Assembly (NCBI GenBank): GCA_009774375.1 | Contig: VSNO01000002.1 | Span: 12,651-76,650 of the forward strand | Length of the DNA stretch: 64,000 nt | Direction: 5' to 3' | DNA from: Lachnospiraceae bacterium | GTDB taxonomy: Bacteria; Bacillota; Clostridia; Lachnospirales; Lachnospiraceae | In this document: piece by piece, positions 15,355-24,935 of the stretch | Layout: each line of letters opens with the position of its first letter | Numbering within the stretch: position 1 is the first letter of the stretch | Made by a program: the position numbers and the translations under genes | Notes under the pieces: model-generated | Database searches by the model: none | What the model saw: only the letters and a program-made list of their open reading frames with translations | What the model was told of the DNA's origin: nothing

Positions 15355-17793
15355 CTAATCCACGAACTGCGTCCTGTCCTCCCCGACACGGTACACAAGC
15401 GCAAAATCGCTTCCCGTGGAGAGCTTTTTCTGCACGCTGTCATACACCGGACACAGATTCCTGACATCCTCCGCAAAATCCGCCAGACTGCCATAGTCCT
15501 GTCCTCCTCTGCAGACACACAGGTAGGCAGCGCTGCTCTCATACACGCGGAACTCACAGTCAAAGATCATATCGCTGTAAGGCTGCAGCCTGCCGCTGCT
15601 CCACAGCGCCAGATATCCCTGATCCTTCTTAAGGATCAGCCAGTGGGGATCTGCTATATACTCGTCAAACCTGCCGACCGGACAATACACATGTGTAAAC
15701 CGGATCGGATGGCCGTCCGGAATGTCATACACTGCCCCCAGCATGCCATGAACCTGCTTCAGGGCCGGCATCACCCCATTGCCAAACCAATATCCCGGCC
15801 TCATGCCGGAGTGTTCCGCATACGTTCCCGGATGGTTCACAAATACGACCGCCTCCGGTGAAAGCGCTCCATACCACATATGCTGCTGATATCCGTACAC
15901 CCCAGGCTGAAAATACGTAGTGCCGTGGAAACACTCATTCAACGAGCGCGTATAAGCGTGGGAAGCCCTGTCTCCTCCCGCTGTCCCGCGGATATTCGGC
16001 CACCGCTCGAAGGCATCCCCGCGCGGCGACTGCACGGAAGTCAGACAGTAATCCCTGTTTTTCTCCAGCGCGATCAGGGCATTTCCCGAGGCATAAGTCC
16101 CCTCCACCTCCTTCTCCATCAGCTCTGTCAGTCCGTCCGGAAAACGATAGGTGCTGTTCGCGAGAAACGCCAGCCACCCTTCCCCGTAGACATCCGGCGC
16201 TTTGGGATCCAGAAGATGGATGATGGACTGCGCCCCCTGGTCAAATGGATAGATCACTTCCCTGTACACCCGTCCCATGGGTGCGATGACACTGCCCCGG
16301 AAAGTCTGCCGGCACAGTTCCTGTACCAGGCGGTCTGTCAGCGCCCTTGCCCTGCTCGAAATGTCCGCTTCCGCGAAATCCACCACGTTCAACAGCGCCG
16401 CCAGGGTGACACACATGTACACGGTGCTCAAAAACTCCTCAAATCCCCCGTTTTCCACATCCTCCAGCCATTCCAGCACTTTCCGCTTCCCGAAGAGGGC
16501 GAGCTCCCGCCCCTTCATGCCGGCTCTCGTGAAATAATCCTCCGGGTAAAAGCTGCCCGCGTCCATGGCAGAGGCATAGAACATGAGCGCATGGTTCTCG
16601 CTCCAGAAGCACATGGCATCCGCCCCCTCCATATCCATCCAGTAGCGGTAATCCAGCAGGACCTCCCGCACCCGCTCCGCCAGTTCCCCGTCCAGCTCAT
16701 AGTGATGCATATAGCGGAGCAGGCCGCAGAGCAGGAAATCCGAGCAGTCCACACGCCTGCGGATCAGCTCCAGATCATCCAGAAACCGTTCCCTGTCCCG
16801 CGGACACTCCCTTCCCAGATATTTTCTTGCCAGAATGTTTGATATGGCAAAACCAAATTTGCCCCGGTTCAGGCTGCCCACAGAAGCGATCCGCTCCATG
16901 ACTGCCCTGAAATTCTCTTCCCGGGACAGCGTCTGATCCCTGTATACAGGCCTGTATCGCTCCGCAGATTCGAGCGTCCTTGTCAGCTCATATCCCGCTC
17001 CCTCGATGCGCATCGTCACACATCGGATCCCCTCCGGGATCTCAAGCGCTGTCCCTTCTTTCGGCTGCTGCCACACCAGCTCCCCGCACATCACCTCATA
17101 GTCCGGGCTTGCCTTGTGACTGCAGTACGAGAGCCCTGCGGGCGCCTGACCGGGAAACAGTACCTTTCCGTCTCTCAGCTGCAGACCGGTGAGAAATCCC
17201 ACTTCCTCATAAACGCGGTCCTGAACCGCCTCATCAGGCAGCGCGACTTCGACTGCTTCCTGATTCTCCCTGACCTGTACGGCCAGCATGTTCCTAGTAT
17301 CCCGCACCCCCAGATTCTCACAGTCAAAATACAGGAGATTGTTCCCCGCCTTCAGGGGCAGCTCCACATCCAGATACTGGATGGGCTTATACACCGGCCT
17401 CTTCACCTCGCCCACGAGCTTTCCGTTCAGATACACGCCCACTGCCATATACGTCCAGATCCTGATGCCGACCCGCTCATCCCCTGAGGTGTGCAGAACC
17501 GTCGCCGCAGCCAGACGGACCTTCTGCAAAGTCGAGTAAAAATCTGACACATCGATGAAGCAGTTCCCGTAGGCGGCATAAACCGTCCACGGCGCTCCAT
17601 GCTCCTGTCTGTCCCCCATCCGGATCCGGGGCTCGATCTCTTTTACTTTTGGCGTGACGATCTCAGCCCGCAGCGCCGCCTCCAGGGCAAGCTGCTCCGC
17701 TGCCCTGGTATCAGAATCATAATCCTCTGTCACAGGTCCTGCGATCATATACTGCATCACATACCCGTCAATTCCCAGTTTCCATCTATGCAT
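15355..17793 (-). CDS. Unassigned large protein, candidate carbohydrate-active enzyme
   Basis: About 812 residues, no signal peptide, family not recognised. Residues 75-185 have the look of a jelly-roll sugar-binding sandwich (YMAVGVYLNGKLVGEV; LKAGNNLLYFDCENLGVRDT). Residues 290-560 are helical and resemble an (alpha/alpha) toroid, with CFWSENHALMFYASAMDAGS as the most striking motif (Trp, Glu, Asn, His). The last 200 residues are beta-rich (QQHMWYGALSPEAVVFVNHP; HVYCPVGRFDEY). A toroid followed by a beta-sheet domain is known from several polysaccharide lyases and glycosidases, so an intracellular lyase or hydrolase is plausible, but this is inference. The start at 17793 has GAGG six bases before it; an ATG at 17805 is an alternative. 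It is the gene directly after the permeases. Confidence 0.6.
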   Translation of the reverse strand: MHRWKLGIDGYVMQYMIAGPVTEDYDSDTRAAEQLALEAALRAEIVTPKVKEIEPRIRMGDRQEHGAPWTVYAAYGNCFIDVSDFYSTLQKVRLAAATVLHTSGDERVGIRIWTYMAVGVYLNGKLVGEVKRPVYKPIQYLDVELPLKAGNNLLYFDCENLGVRDTRNMLAVQVRENQEAVEVALPDEAVQDRVYEEVGFLTGLQLRDGKVLFPGQAPAGLSYCSHKASPDYEVMCGELVWQQPKEGTALEIPEGIRCVTMRIEGAGYELTRTLESAERYRPVYRDQTLSREENFRAVMERIASVGSLNRGKFGFAISNILARKYLGRECPRDRERFLDDLELIRRRVDCSDFLLCGLLRYMHHYELDGELAERVREVLLDYRYWMDMEGADAMCFWSENHALMFYASAMDAGSFYPEDYFTRAGMKGRELALFGKRKVLEWLEDVENGGFEEFLSTVYMCVTLAALLNVVDFAEADISSRARALTDRLVQELCRQTFRGSVIAPMGRVYREVIYPFDQGAQSIIHLLDPKAPDVYGEGWLAFLANSTYRFPDGLTELMEKEVEGTYASGNALIALEKNRDYCLTSVQSPRGDAFERWPNIRGTAGGDRASHAYTRSLNECFHGTTYFQPGVYGYQQHMWYGALSPEAVVFVNHPGTYAEHSGMRPGYWFGNGVMPALKQVHGMLGAVYDIPDGHPIRFTHVYCPVGRFDEYIADPHWLILKKDQGYLALWSSGRLQPYSDMIFDCEFRVYESSAAYLCVCRGGQDYGSLADFAEDVRNLCPVYDSVQKKLSTGSDFALVYRVGEDRTQFVD

Positions 17794-17826
17794 CGTATTC
17801 CTCATTTCCGCACATTGTGCTGTGTG

Positions 17827-18693
17827 TTATCCCTTTACAGCGCCCGCTGTCATACCGCTCATAAAGTTCCTGCTGAAGATACAGTAGATCACGAGCATCG
17901 GGATGATCGCTATGCTGGCGCCGGCAAACATGATGTCCCACGCCGCTGCGCCGTCTCCGGCATTTTTCAGCATATTCACGCCCACCGTGAGCGGTCTCAA
18001 GTTCTCGTTTGTCATCGTAAATACCAATGGAAGGATATATTCATTCCAGCCCTGTCTGAAAGAGAGCAGGGCGATCGTCGCCATCACCGGCTTCAGCAGC
18101 GGCAGGATCACCAGCCGGTAGATCTGGAAGAAGGTGCACCCGTCGATCTTGGCCGCCTCGTCCAGCTCCATCGGAAGCGCGTTCACAAAACCGCGGCTCA
18201 GAAACAGATAGGTCGCCTGACCGCCGCCCGCCGAGATCAGGATCACGCTGATGAGGCTCTTATTCATATGTAATTTTACAGACAGCTCAAACAGCGGCCT
18301 CAGCGATACAGAGCCCACATTGATGAACATGAACATGACGAAAATGCCGTATAGGATCTCTTTTCCCTTGAATTTCCTCCTGGAAAATACATATCCCGCC
18401 ATGGTGGAGTTGATCAGGGACACTACCATGACCCCCAGCGCCAGGAAGATACTGTTGACTGTATATCTGGCAAAATTTGCCTGCTGCCATGCGTTTGAAT
18501 AATTTGAGAACACCCATTTCTTCGGAAAGATGTTCGTTCCCCCTACCAGAAGCTCAGAATTGCCCTTGAAGGATCCAAAGACAATATAGATCACCGGAAA
18601 GATCATCAGTACTGCCATGAACAACATAAACACCCATATCAGACCCCTCAGTATTTTTGTCTGAGTCGAATATACTGCATGCCCTTTTTCCAT
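17827..18693 (-). CDS. Carbohydrate ABC transporter permease, MalG/CUT1 type
   Basis: A 288-residue inner-membrane permease with six hydrophobic helices. The EAA loop that docks the ATPase is present (NALPMELDEAAKIDGCTFFQ, then LPLLKP). It pairs with the MalF-type permease whose stop is 13 bases upstream and with the solute-binding lipoprotein at 19689-21146. The C-terminus (FMSGMTAGAVKG) is typical of this subfamily. No ATPase is encoded nearby; such systems usually share an MsmX-like ATPase. The cargo is probably the oligosaccharide degraded by the enzymes of the same operon. Confidence 0.95.
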   Translation of the reverse strand: MEKGHAVYSTQTKILRGLIWVFMLFMAVLMIFPVIYIVFGSFKGNSELLVGGTNIFPKKWVFSNYSNAWQQANFARYTVNSIFLALGVMVVSLINSTMAGYVFSRRKFKGKEILYGIFVMFMFINVGSVSLRPLFELSVKLHMNKSLISVILISAGGGQATYLFLSRGFVNALPMELDEAAKIDGCTFFQIYRLVILPLLKPVMATIALLSFRQGWNEYILPLVFTMTNENLRPLTVGVNMLKNAGDGAAAWDIMFAGASIAIIPMLVIYCIFSRNFMSGMTAGAVKG

Positions 18694-18705
18694 CTATGCC
18701 ACCTC

Positions 18706-19623
18706 CTACACTACATCGTCCAGTTTTTTCGCCACAATATTGTAAATGATCGTCACCGTACCCACGATCAGGGCCGCCATGATACTGAGCAGCGCGCCAT
18801 AGCCGATCTGCGCCTGGCTCGTCGAGTCCGTAGCGCCAAAGATCAGATTGTATATGTACAGGAACATGACCATGGAGCGGTTGCCCGGTCCTCCCTTGGA
18901 CAATACCATGATCGCCTCGTAGTCTTTGAACGCGCTTGTGATCGCCAGCATCAGCACGACCTTCAGCACCGGCGAGAGCATCGGCAGCGTGATCCTGAAA
19001 AAGGTCTGTACACCGTTCGCCCCGTCGATCTTTGCCGATTCATACACGTCCTCGGACAGACCGTTCATACCGGTGGTAAAGTACAGCATATAATTTCCCA
19101 GACCGCCCCATATCGCCATGATCGTCACCGTCACCATGACCCAGTCACGGCTCATAAGCCATTTGATCGGAGAGTCGATGACCCCCATGTCCATCAGGAT
19201 GCTGTTCGCGATACCGTTCTTGGTCGCGAAGATAAAGGCAAAGATCATACCGGAAATGGATGTACTGATGATGGTGGGCATAAAATACATCCCGCGGAAA
19301 AGATTGGAACCTTTCATGCGCATGTTCAGCAGAACCGCCATCAGCAGCGACAGCGGGATGATAAAGATCAGCTTGTATGCGGCGTACTCAAAGGTGTGCC
19401 CCACGCTGTTCCAGAACGTCTTGTCGCCCAGCATCCTTGTGATGTTGCGCGTCCCTGTAAAAGTGGCCGTAAACCCGTTATAATCATAACAGATATAGCG
19501 GAAGATCCAGATAAACGGATATATGGAACACACGATCAGGAATATGATGGCAGGTGTCAGCATCAGGCCGGCCACCAGACCATCCCTGCTAATTTTCATT
19601 TTCCCTTTGTTTGTTTTTTGCAT
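18706..19623 (-). CDS. Carbohydrate ABC transporter permease, MalF/CUT1 type
   Basis: A 305-residue permease with six membrane helices; the first follows the short basic N-terminus (MQKTNKGKMKISRDG). The EAA loop reads LSEDVYESAKIDGANGVQTF, followed by ITLPMLSP. It is the MalF-like partner of the adjacent MalG-like protein. AAGGAGG lies 6 bases before the ATG. A strong hairpin in the 65-base gap upstream separates it from the solute-binding protein gene and probably lowers permease expression relative to the binding protein. Confidence 0.95.
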   Translation of the reverse strand: MQKTNKGKMKISRDGLVAGLMLTPAIIFLIVCSIYPFIWIFRYICYDYNGFTATFTGTRNITRMLGDKTFWNSVGHTFEYAAYKLIFIIPLSLLMAVLLNMRMKGSNLFRGMYFMPTIISTSISGMIFAFIFATKNGIANSILMDMGVIDSPIKWLMSRDWVMVTVTIMAIWGGLGNYMLYFTTGMNGLSEDVYESAKIDGANGVQTFFRITLPMLSPVLKVVLMLAITSAFKDYEAIMVLSKGGPGNRSMVMFLYIYNLIFGATDSTSQAQIGYGALLSIMAALIVGTVTIIYNIVAKKLDDVV

Positions 19624-19643
19624 AAAATCCTCCTTCCAACAGA

Positions 19644-19670
19644 AAGGGGAACCATGCGCTGGCTCCCCTT
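19644..19670 (-). terminator. Hairpin between binding-protein and permease genes
   Basis: An 11-base stem (AAGGGGAGCCA with TGGTTCCCCTT, one G-T pair) around a five-base loop, without a long U-run. In binding-protein-dependent operons such intercistronic hairpins protect the upstream mRNA or partly terminate, giving more binding protein than permease. Confidence 0.6.
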
Positions 19671-19688
19671 CTTCACTATTCCCATAGA

Positions 19689-21146
19689 TTACTCTTCAAG
19701 ATAAGTCATTGTTCCATTATTGGGATGAAGCGGATCGTAATCAGAGATCACCAGCCTCTTGGTCGCCCCGGATGCAACGTCTGCGTCCAGCGCCTCATTG
19801 TAGCGGGTATTCAAATCCTCAATAGCATCATCGATATCCACATAATCCATCACCGCATTCCAGAAAACAACACGATAGTCGTCGCCTGTCAGGTTGATCA
19901 CTGGCGGCTGCGGATATACGGACTCATACTCCAGCATGGAGAAATCAGCCAGACGGCCGATCTTGGACTTGTCGATCACACCGTCCATGTAGGTGCTGAT
20001 CGGCAGGCAGTAACCATTTTCCAGATAGCCCTTTATAAATTCCTCAGACTGGAAATACTGGATCACTTTCCACGCCTGGTCTTTTTTCTCTGAAGAAGAC
20101 ACGATCCCCCAGGACTTGGAAGGCGTCGTCTGCAGCGCACCCTTGATCTCGCCGGTGACTGAAGGCACAGGCGCTACACCCCACTCAAAATCCTTCACAG
20201 GGATCTGGTCTGTGAACACAGCCGCTTCCTGGGATGCATTGCTCCAAAGCGCAAACTGCCCCTCTGCGAACAGCGCTCTCATGTTATCCACAGCCTGCTG
20301 GTCAGGATATGCGATATCCTCGCTGATGAACCTCTGCCCCAGCTCCAGGATCTCCCTGTATCCGCTGAAATCATACTTACCGTTTACATAGTCATAGTAG
20401 AAAACGCCTGAAACCTGAGCGGACATTTCCAGAAGACGCTCAAAAGGCGAGGACGAAGTAAAGCCGATCCCATAGGTATCGCCGCCGCCCTGCTCCGTGA
20501 TGGCCTTTGCCATGTCAATGTAATCCTCTAATTTTGTCGGGATCTCTGTATAGCCTGCCGCTTCAACCAGGTCTTTGTTGTACTCCACGCGCACGCCGGA
20601 ACGCATACCGCTGTAGACGCCGTAAATATTTCCGTTCCTCAGGTTCAGACCTTCATAAGCATGTTCGTAGGGTTCATTGACCTTCTGAAATGTCTCATCC
20701 GCATCAATATACTCGTTCAAAGGATCCAGAATGCCAGTGTCCGCAAACGTGTTTAACGGAAGGGAATTCGCACCCACCACATCCGGCGCTGTGCCGCCAT
20801 TGTAGGCCAGAGCCAGCATATTCTGATAATCTTCGGTAATGACACTCAGGTTGATGAAGATCCCGTCAGCATTGCTCTGATTGTACTGGTCGATCATGGA
20901 TTCCACATACTCCAGATCATGGCGGTCATTTGTCCAGACTTCAATGGTCGTCGCACCCTCCGGCGCCTGCGCCTCCTGTGTCTCCTGCCCGCCTGCAGGC
21001 TGTTCCTCGCTGTTTGCCGCCGATGCATCGCCTCCCGTGTTCTGTCCGTTGTCCGTGTTGGATGAAGCGGAATCATCCCCGCCGCATGCACACAGACTGG
21101 CAACCATCGCTGCTGTCAACATCATACTGATCAATTTCTTTTTCAT
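19689..21146 (-). CDS. Extracellular solute-binding lipoprotein, CUT1 sugar family 1
   Basis: A 485-residue lipoprotein. The signal peptide MKKKLISMMLTAAMVASLCA ends in a lipobox with Cys21, followed by a linker rich in S, N, E and Q, typical of Gram-positive surface lipoproteins. The mature part starts TTIEVWTNDRHDLEYVESMI and has solute-binding family 1 features, including ALAYNGGTAPDVVGANSLPL and, later, LFAEGQFALWSNASQEA. It captures an oligosaccharide outside the cell and delivers it to the two permeases downstream. It is the first gene of the eight-gene operon and lies divergent from the YesN/YesM pair, its likely regulators. AAAGGAGG precedes the ATG. Confidence 0.93.
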   Translation of the reverse strand: MKKKLISMMLTAAMVASLCACGGDDSASSNTDNGQNTGGDASAANSEEQPAGGQETQEAQAPEGATTIEVWTNDRHDLEYVESMIDQYNQSNADGIFINLSVITEDYQNMLALAYNGGTAPDVVGANSLPLNTFADTGILDPLNEYIDADETFQKVNEPYEHAYEGLNLRNGNIYGVYSGMRSGVRVEYNKDLVEAAGYTEIPTKLEDYIDMAKAITEQGGGDTYGIGFTSSSPFERLLEMSAQVSGVFYYDYVNGKYDFSGYREILELGQRFISEDIAYPDQQAVDNMRALFAEGQFALWSNASQEAAVFTDQIPVKDFEWGVAPVPSVTGEIKGALQTTPSKSWGIVSSSEKKDQAWKVIQYFQSEEFIKGYLENGYCLPISTYMDGVIDKSKIGRLADFSMLEYESVYPQPPVINLTGDDYRVVFWNAVMDYVDIDDAIEDLNTRYNEALDADVASGATKRLVISDYDPLHPNNGTMTYLEE

Positions 21147-21450
21147 GGTATCCTCCTTTTTATGTAAAATTCCGCAAACCTAAGTTACGTTTTTATTTTA
21201 TTCTTTTTTCCGCCGAAACCAAAGGACACTTTTCACTTACCATGTAACAATTTCCATGTTTTTTTGTACCGAATGTATAATCATGCGACACCCGAACAAC
21301 TATTTTCAGTGCAATGCAGACAGTCTGGGGTCAATAAAAGGATCGCCGCTGTCCTATTTGCACAAAAACGTGATCTTTCCCAGAAAAACACTCTTGTTTT
21401 ATGATGCACCATATGATACACTTTTATTTATTTGGAGGAAGAGGACAGAT

Positions 21451-23055
21451 ATGGAAACCCAAAGCACATATTTGACTGCCATCCTGGCAGACGATGAGAT
21501 CAGCATACTGAGAGAACTGGAAAATGCCATTGACTGGGCTGGGCTGGGGATCCAGCTGGTCCGCCTAGCCACCAACGGGCAGGATGCCCTCGGCGCCATA
21601 CTGGAATTTCGTCCGGATTTTGCCATCATTGACATAAAGATGCCGGATCTGGACGGCATCGAGGTGATCCAGAAAACCCGAAAGCTCGGGATCACGACCG
21701 ATTTTATCATCCTGAGCGGCTACGACAGCTTTTCCTATGCCAAGGACGCCATCCGCTACGGTGCAAAAGCTTACCTGTTGAAACCATTGGACAATTCCGA
21801 GCTGTATGACGCCATATACAGGACCTGTCTGGACCGCAGCCAGCAGAACAAAGGAAATCACAGCAGGCTGTACCGGGAAAAGCTGAACCTGAATTTTCTC
21901 AACAGGCTGCTGGACAGCAAGATCCTGGAGCAGAATATGATCGGACAGCTCCTGCAGAATACAGGGATCACCATCAGTGACAGTCCCTGCTATGTCTGCG
22001 TCCTGCTCTATGAGCAGAAGGACCAGCCGCTTCCGTACCAGCAGCTGATCCTCTGCCTGGACGAGGAATTTTCCCAGGAAAAACATATTTTCTGGAAACA
22101 CGGCGAGAATCAGATCGTGGGCATATTGAACACGTCCGACAGCCTTCCTTTCCAAAATGCCATCAAATGTCAGACGGCCATCCGGAAACAGGAGCTTCCG
22201 ATGCCCCTGATCGGCATCGGCGACGTGGTTTCCGGACTGATGGAGTGCTCCTATTCCTACAACCGGGCACTGACCTCCATCACCTACCGTCTGTACGACG
22301 ACACCTCGGGGATCTTCGCATACGAGATCCTGTGCACTGTCCAGCCTGTCCTGAAACTGACGGATATCGACTATCTTCCCCTGGTGCAGTTTATCGTCCA
22401 GAAAGACCTGGAGAACATCCGCACGTTTTGCAATGACTTCATCGACCGGCTCCTCTATGTGCCCATGCCGCCTCCCAATTATGTTTTCAGTATGTGCTAT
22501 TCCCTGTTTCATATGATAGAACAGGAGTTCACCTCCTTCTCCCATCAGGAGATCCCTTCGGAAGTGAACGCCCAGGACCTGTACCGCCTGACAAAGCTAT
22601 CCCAGATCCGGGAGTGGATGAGAGACTCCTTCTGCCATCTCTCTGAGTTCATTGATGCCGTGTACGGCTACGGCGGAAGCAAATACACGAAACCTCCCCA
22701 GAGCGGCGCAGAGTCAGATGATACCATCATACAAAAAGCCAAGGAGTTCATTCATCAGAATATCACCAGCCATATTAAGATCGAGGACATTGCACAGCAG
22801 GTGCATTTGAGCCCTTCCTATTTTGCGATCTACTTTAAGAATAAGACCAATATCAATCTGAGGGATTATCTGCTGACGGAAAAGATGGAATACGCCCGGC
22901 GGGCCCTGATGAATCCTAACACTTCCATCAACGAGGTGAGCTATAATATCGGATACGGGGATTACCGCTCCTTCTCACGGGCATTCAAGAATGTCCACGG
23001 CATTACCCCATCCGATTTTCAGGCAAAATATACCGACCGAACCCCAAAGGAGTGA
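21451..23055 (+). CDS. YesN-type response regulator with AraC DNA-binding domain
   Basis: A 534-residue regulator. The receiver (residues 8-128) has ADDEIS, the phosphoacceptor aspartate in FAIIDIKMPDLDGIEV, ILSGYDSFSYAKDAI and KAYLLKPLDN. A central region of about 280 residues has no recognised domain. The C-terminal AraC domain (about 430-530) shows two helix-turn-helix units: IKIEDIAQQVHLSPSYFAIY, then NTSINEVSYNIGYGDYRSFS with RAFKNVHGITPSDFQ. The frame is open upstream, but the ATG at 21451 has GGAGGAAGAGG before it and starts at the conserved receiver. The kinase gene follows after 4 bases. It most likely controls the divergent glycan operon. Confidence 0.92.
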   Translation: METQSTYLTAILADDEISILRELENAIDWAGLGIQLVRLATNGQDALGAILEFRPDFAIIDIKMPDLDGIEVIQKTRKLGITTDFIILSGYDSFSYAKDAIRYGAKAYLLKPLDNSELYDAIYRTCLDRSQQNKGNHSRLYREKLNLNFLNRLLDSKILEQNMIGQLLQNTGITISDSPCYVCVLLYEQKDQPLPYQQLILCLDEEFSQEKHIFWKHGENQIVGILNTSDSLPFQNAIKCQTAIRKQELPMPLIGIGDVVSGLMECSYSYNRALTSITYRLYDDTSGIFAYEILCTVQPVLKLTDIDYLPLVQFIVQKDLENIRTFCNDFIDRLLYVPMPPPNYVFSMCYSLFHMIEQEFTSFSHQEIPSEVNAQDLYRLTKLSQIREWMRDSFCHLSEFIDAVYGYGGSKYTKPPQSGAESDDTIIQKAKEFIHQNITSHIKIEDIAQQVHLSPSYFAIYFKNKTNINLRDYLLTEKMEYARRALMNPNTSINEVSYNIGYGDYRSFSRAFKNVHGITPSDFQAKYTDRTPKE

Positions 23056-23059
23056 CTCC

Positions 23060-24871
23060 ATGCTCAAAAAGTACAACAACCTTTCCCTTTTTTCCAAGAT
23101 CAGTTTTGTCATGTGCGGGCTCGCCCTTGTCCTGAGCACAGTCATCACCCTGACCGCAGTGATCTATTACCGCTATATTTTTTCGGAGCGGTTGCTCGGC
23201 GGCATCCGGACAGCCACGATCAGCGCCGCAAACACGCTCGATATGAACTATACGGACATCATCGAACGTTTTGTGCTCACCTGCGGCACCGAGAAATTTA
23301 AAGCCGATATCGAATATCTGTGTCTGGACAATCCTTCCTATCTCACCGCCAAAAGCATGGTGCAGGATGAACTCTCCACGCTGTCCAACTGCAATTATCT
23401 GGTCCATGGCGCCATGCTCCTCTCCGGCGACGGCATGACTGCCTACACGCTCTACAACGACACCCTCTATGAGACAGCGGAAGAGCTGTTCCCGCCGGAA
23501 GAGCTCTCACAGGTAAAGGGCATCTCCTTCCTGAAGGAGCGCAAAAGCCCTTTCCGCAGCCGGGTATCTGTCATTCCGATCGTGTTTCCGGTGAGCGTCA
23601 TCACCCAGTATGTGGAGCTGGATCTCTCCGATTCTGCCCCGGACGCCTACGTGATCATCTTTATCGACTCCTCCAAGCTGCAGACCTGTCTGAACCTGAC
23701 CAACGTGAGTGATTCGGAGAACGTTTACTATCTGCTGACCGCCGACGGATGCCTTCTGAACAGCCCCTCCTCCGAGGAGACAGCGGATGTCTCAGCGATC
23801 CTTGAGGATGAGCGGACAAAGGAACTGCTCAACCAGGCGACATGGAACACTTCTGACTGCAGCACCTTCGTCAGCCCGGACTGCTATGTGGCCGCTTACG
23901 GACTGCGCTACGGGGATATGATCCTGCTCAACTATGCCCATCGGGAAACACTTCTGGATATTTTCGGCAAGACCGGTTTTACCCTCCTGCTGCTCCTGCT
24001 GCTCCTGGTATTCTTTTTGCTGACGGTCGCCTTCCTCATGACGCGCTACATCACCCGCCCTGTCAACAGGCTGGTGGAAGCAGTCCACCAGATCGAGGAG
24101 AACCGCTACACTGAAAAACTGAAATTCTCTGACAATGACGAGATCGGCCAGCTCGGCTCTGCCATCAACAATATGCATGACACCATCCGCCGGCAGATGA
24201 TCCGCATCAAGCAGGAGGAGGCAGAGAAGTACAAGACCCAGGTACAGCTCCTGACAGAACAGATCAATCCCCACTTTCTCTATAATACCCTGGAATGCAT
24301 CCAGTCGGAAGTGCTGCACGGAAACTCAAACACCGCCACGAACATGATCCAGTATCTGGCGGAATACCTGCGCATCGGTCTCTCTTACGGAGCCGATCTG
24401 ATCACCATCTCCAATGAGCTGCGCCATGCGGACGTGTATATCAAGCTGATGAACCAGCGCTTCCAGCAGTCGATCATATTCCTGTACAAGCCTTCCCCGG
24501 AACTGAACCAGCGGCTGATCCCCAAGACCATCCTGCAGCCTCTTGTGGAAAACTCGATCCGTCACGGTTTTGGCATCGACGCATCCGGGATCCCCATATC
24601 CGTCCCCACCATCGAGATCAGCTTTCACGCTGCCGGAGACCGCCTGTCCATCGGCGTGATCGACAACGGCAGCGGATTTGACGTGAAGGCCGTGGAGGCG
24701 ATCACCCTGGACAGCCATGCCGAGGACAGCAAAGGGCATGTAGGGCTTCACAACATTTACCACCGTCTTGTTACATATTACGGGAAAGAGAATGTACAGT
24801 TCTCCTTCAGCTCGATCCCCTACTACCGCAACGAGATCCTCATCAGCATCCCGTTGACAACAGAGGAATAG
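23060..24871 (+). CDS. YesM-type sensor histidine kinase
   Basis: A 603-residue kinase of the LytS/YesM group. Helix 1 is at about residues 12-36. An extracellular sensor of roughly 260 residues follows, then helix 2 (a leucine-rich run near residues 305-330) and HAMP (ITRPVNRLVEAVHQIEENRY). The His_kinase domain has the phosphorylated histidine in EQINPHFLYNTLECIQ, and the ATPase domain has QPLVENSIRHGFG and VIDNGSGFD. The ATG at 23060 has AAAGGAG before it, overlapping the end of the regulator gene. Family members sense extracellular sugars, often through a binding protein, so the lipoprotein encoded divergently is a candidate partner. Confidence 0.92.
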   Translation: MLKKYNNLSLFSKISFVMCGLALVLSTVITLTAVIYYRYIFSERLLGGIRTATISAANTLDMNYTDIIERFVLTCGTEKFKADIEYLCLDNPSYLTAKSMVQDELSTLSNCNYLVHGAMLLSGDGMTAYTLYNDTLYETAEELFPPEELSQVKGISFLKERKSPFRSRVSVIPIVFPVSVITQYVELDLSDSAPDAYVIIFIDSSKLQTCLNLTNVSDSENVYYLLTADGCLLNSPSSEETADVSAILEDERTKELLNQATWNTSDCSTFVSPDCYVAAYGLRYGDMILLNYAHRETLLDIFGKTGFTLLLLLLLLVFFLLTVAFLMTRYITRPVNRLVEAVHQIEENRYTEKLKFSDNDEIGQLGSAINNMHDTIRRQMIRIKQEEAEKYKTQVQLLTEQINPHFLYNTLECIQSEVLHGNSNTATNMIQYLAEYLRIGLSYGADLITISNELRHADVYIKLMNQRFQQSIIFLYKPSPELNQRLIPKTILQPLVENSIRHGFGIDASGIPISVPTIEISFHAAGDRLSIGVIDNGSGFDVKAVEAITLDSHAEDSKGHVGLHNIYHRLVTYYGKENVQFSFSSIPYYRNEILISIPLTTEE

Positions 24872-24879
24872 GGATCGAC

Positions 24880-24919
24880 AAAAAATCACTTGCAGATTAA
24901 AATCTGCAAGTGATTTTTT
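24880..24919. terminator. Bidirectional terminator between yesM-like and alpha-galactosidase genes
   Basis: A perfect 18-base stem (AAAAAATCACTTGCAGAT with its complement) around a four-base TAAA loop. It has six A on one side and six T on the other, between two convergent genes. This is one of the strongest hairpins in the window and works on both strands. Confidence 0.92.
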
Positions 24920-24935
24920 ATGTGCATGTGAGCGC

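Noticed and set aside
21565..22545. 326-codon minus-strand frame opposite the YesN-type gene
   Set aside because: Antisense shadow; the plus strand has complete receiver and AraC domains.
24880..24919. Possible regulatory RNA or attachment site because of the perfect 18-base palindrome
   Set aside because: Its position between convergent genes with A and T runs on the two sides is fully explained as a bidirectional terminator.
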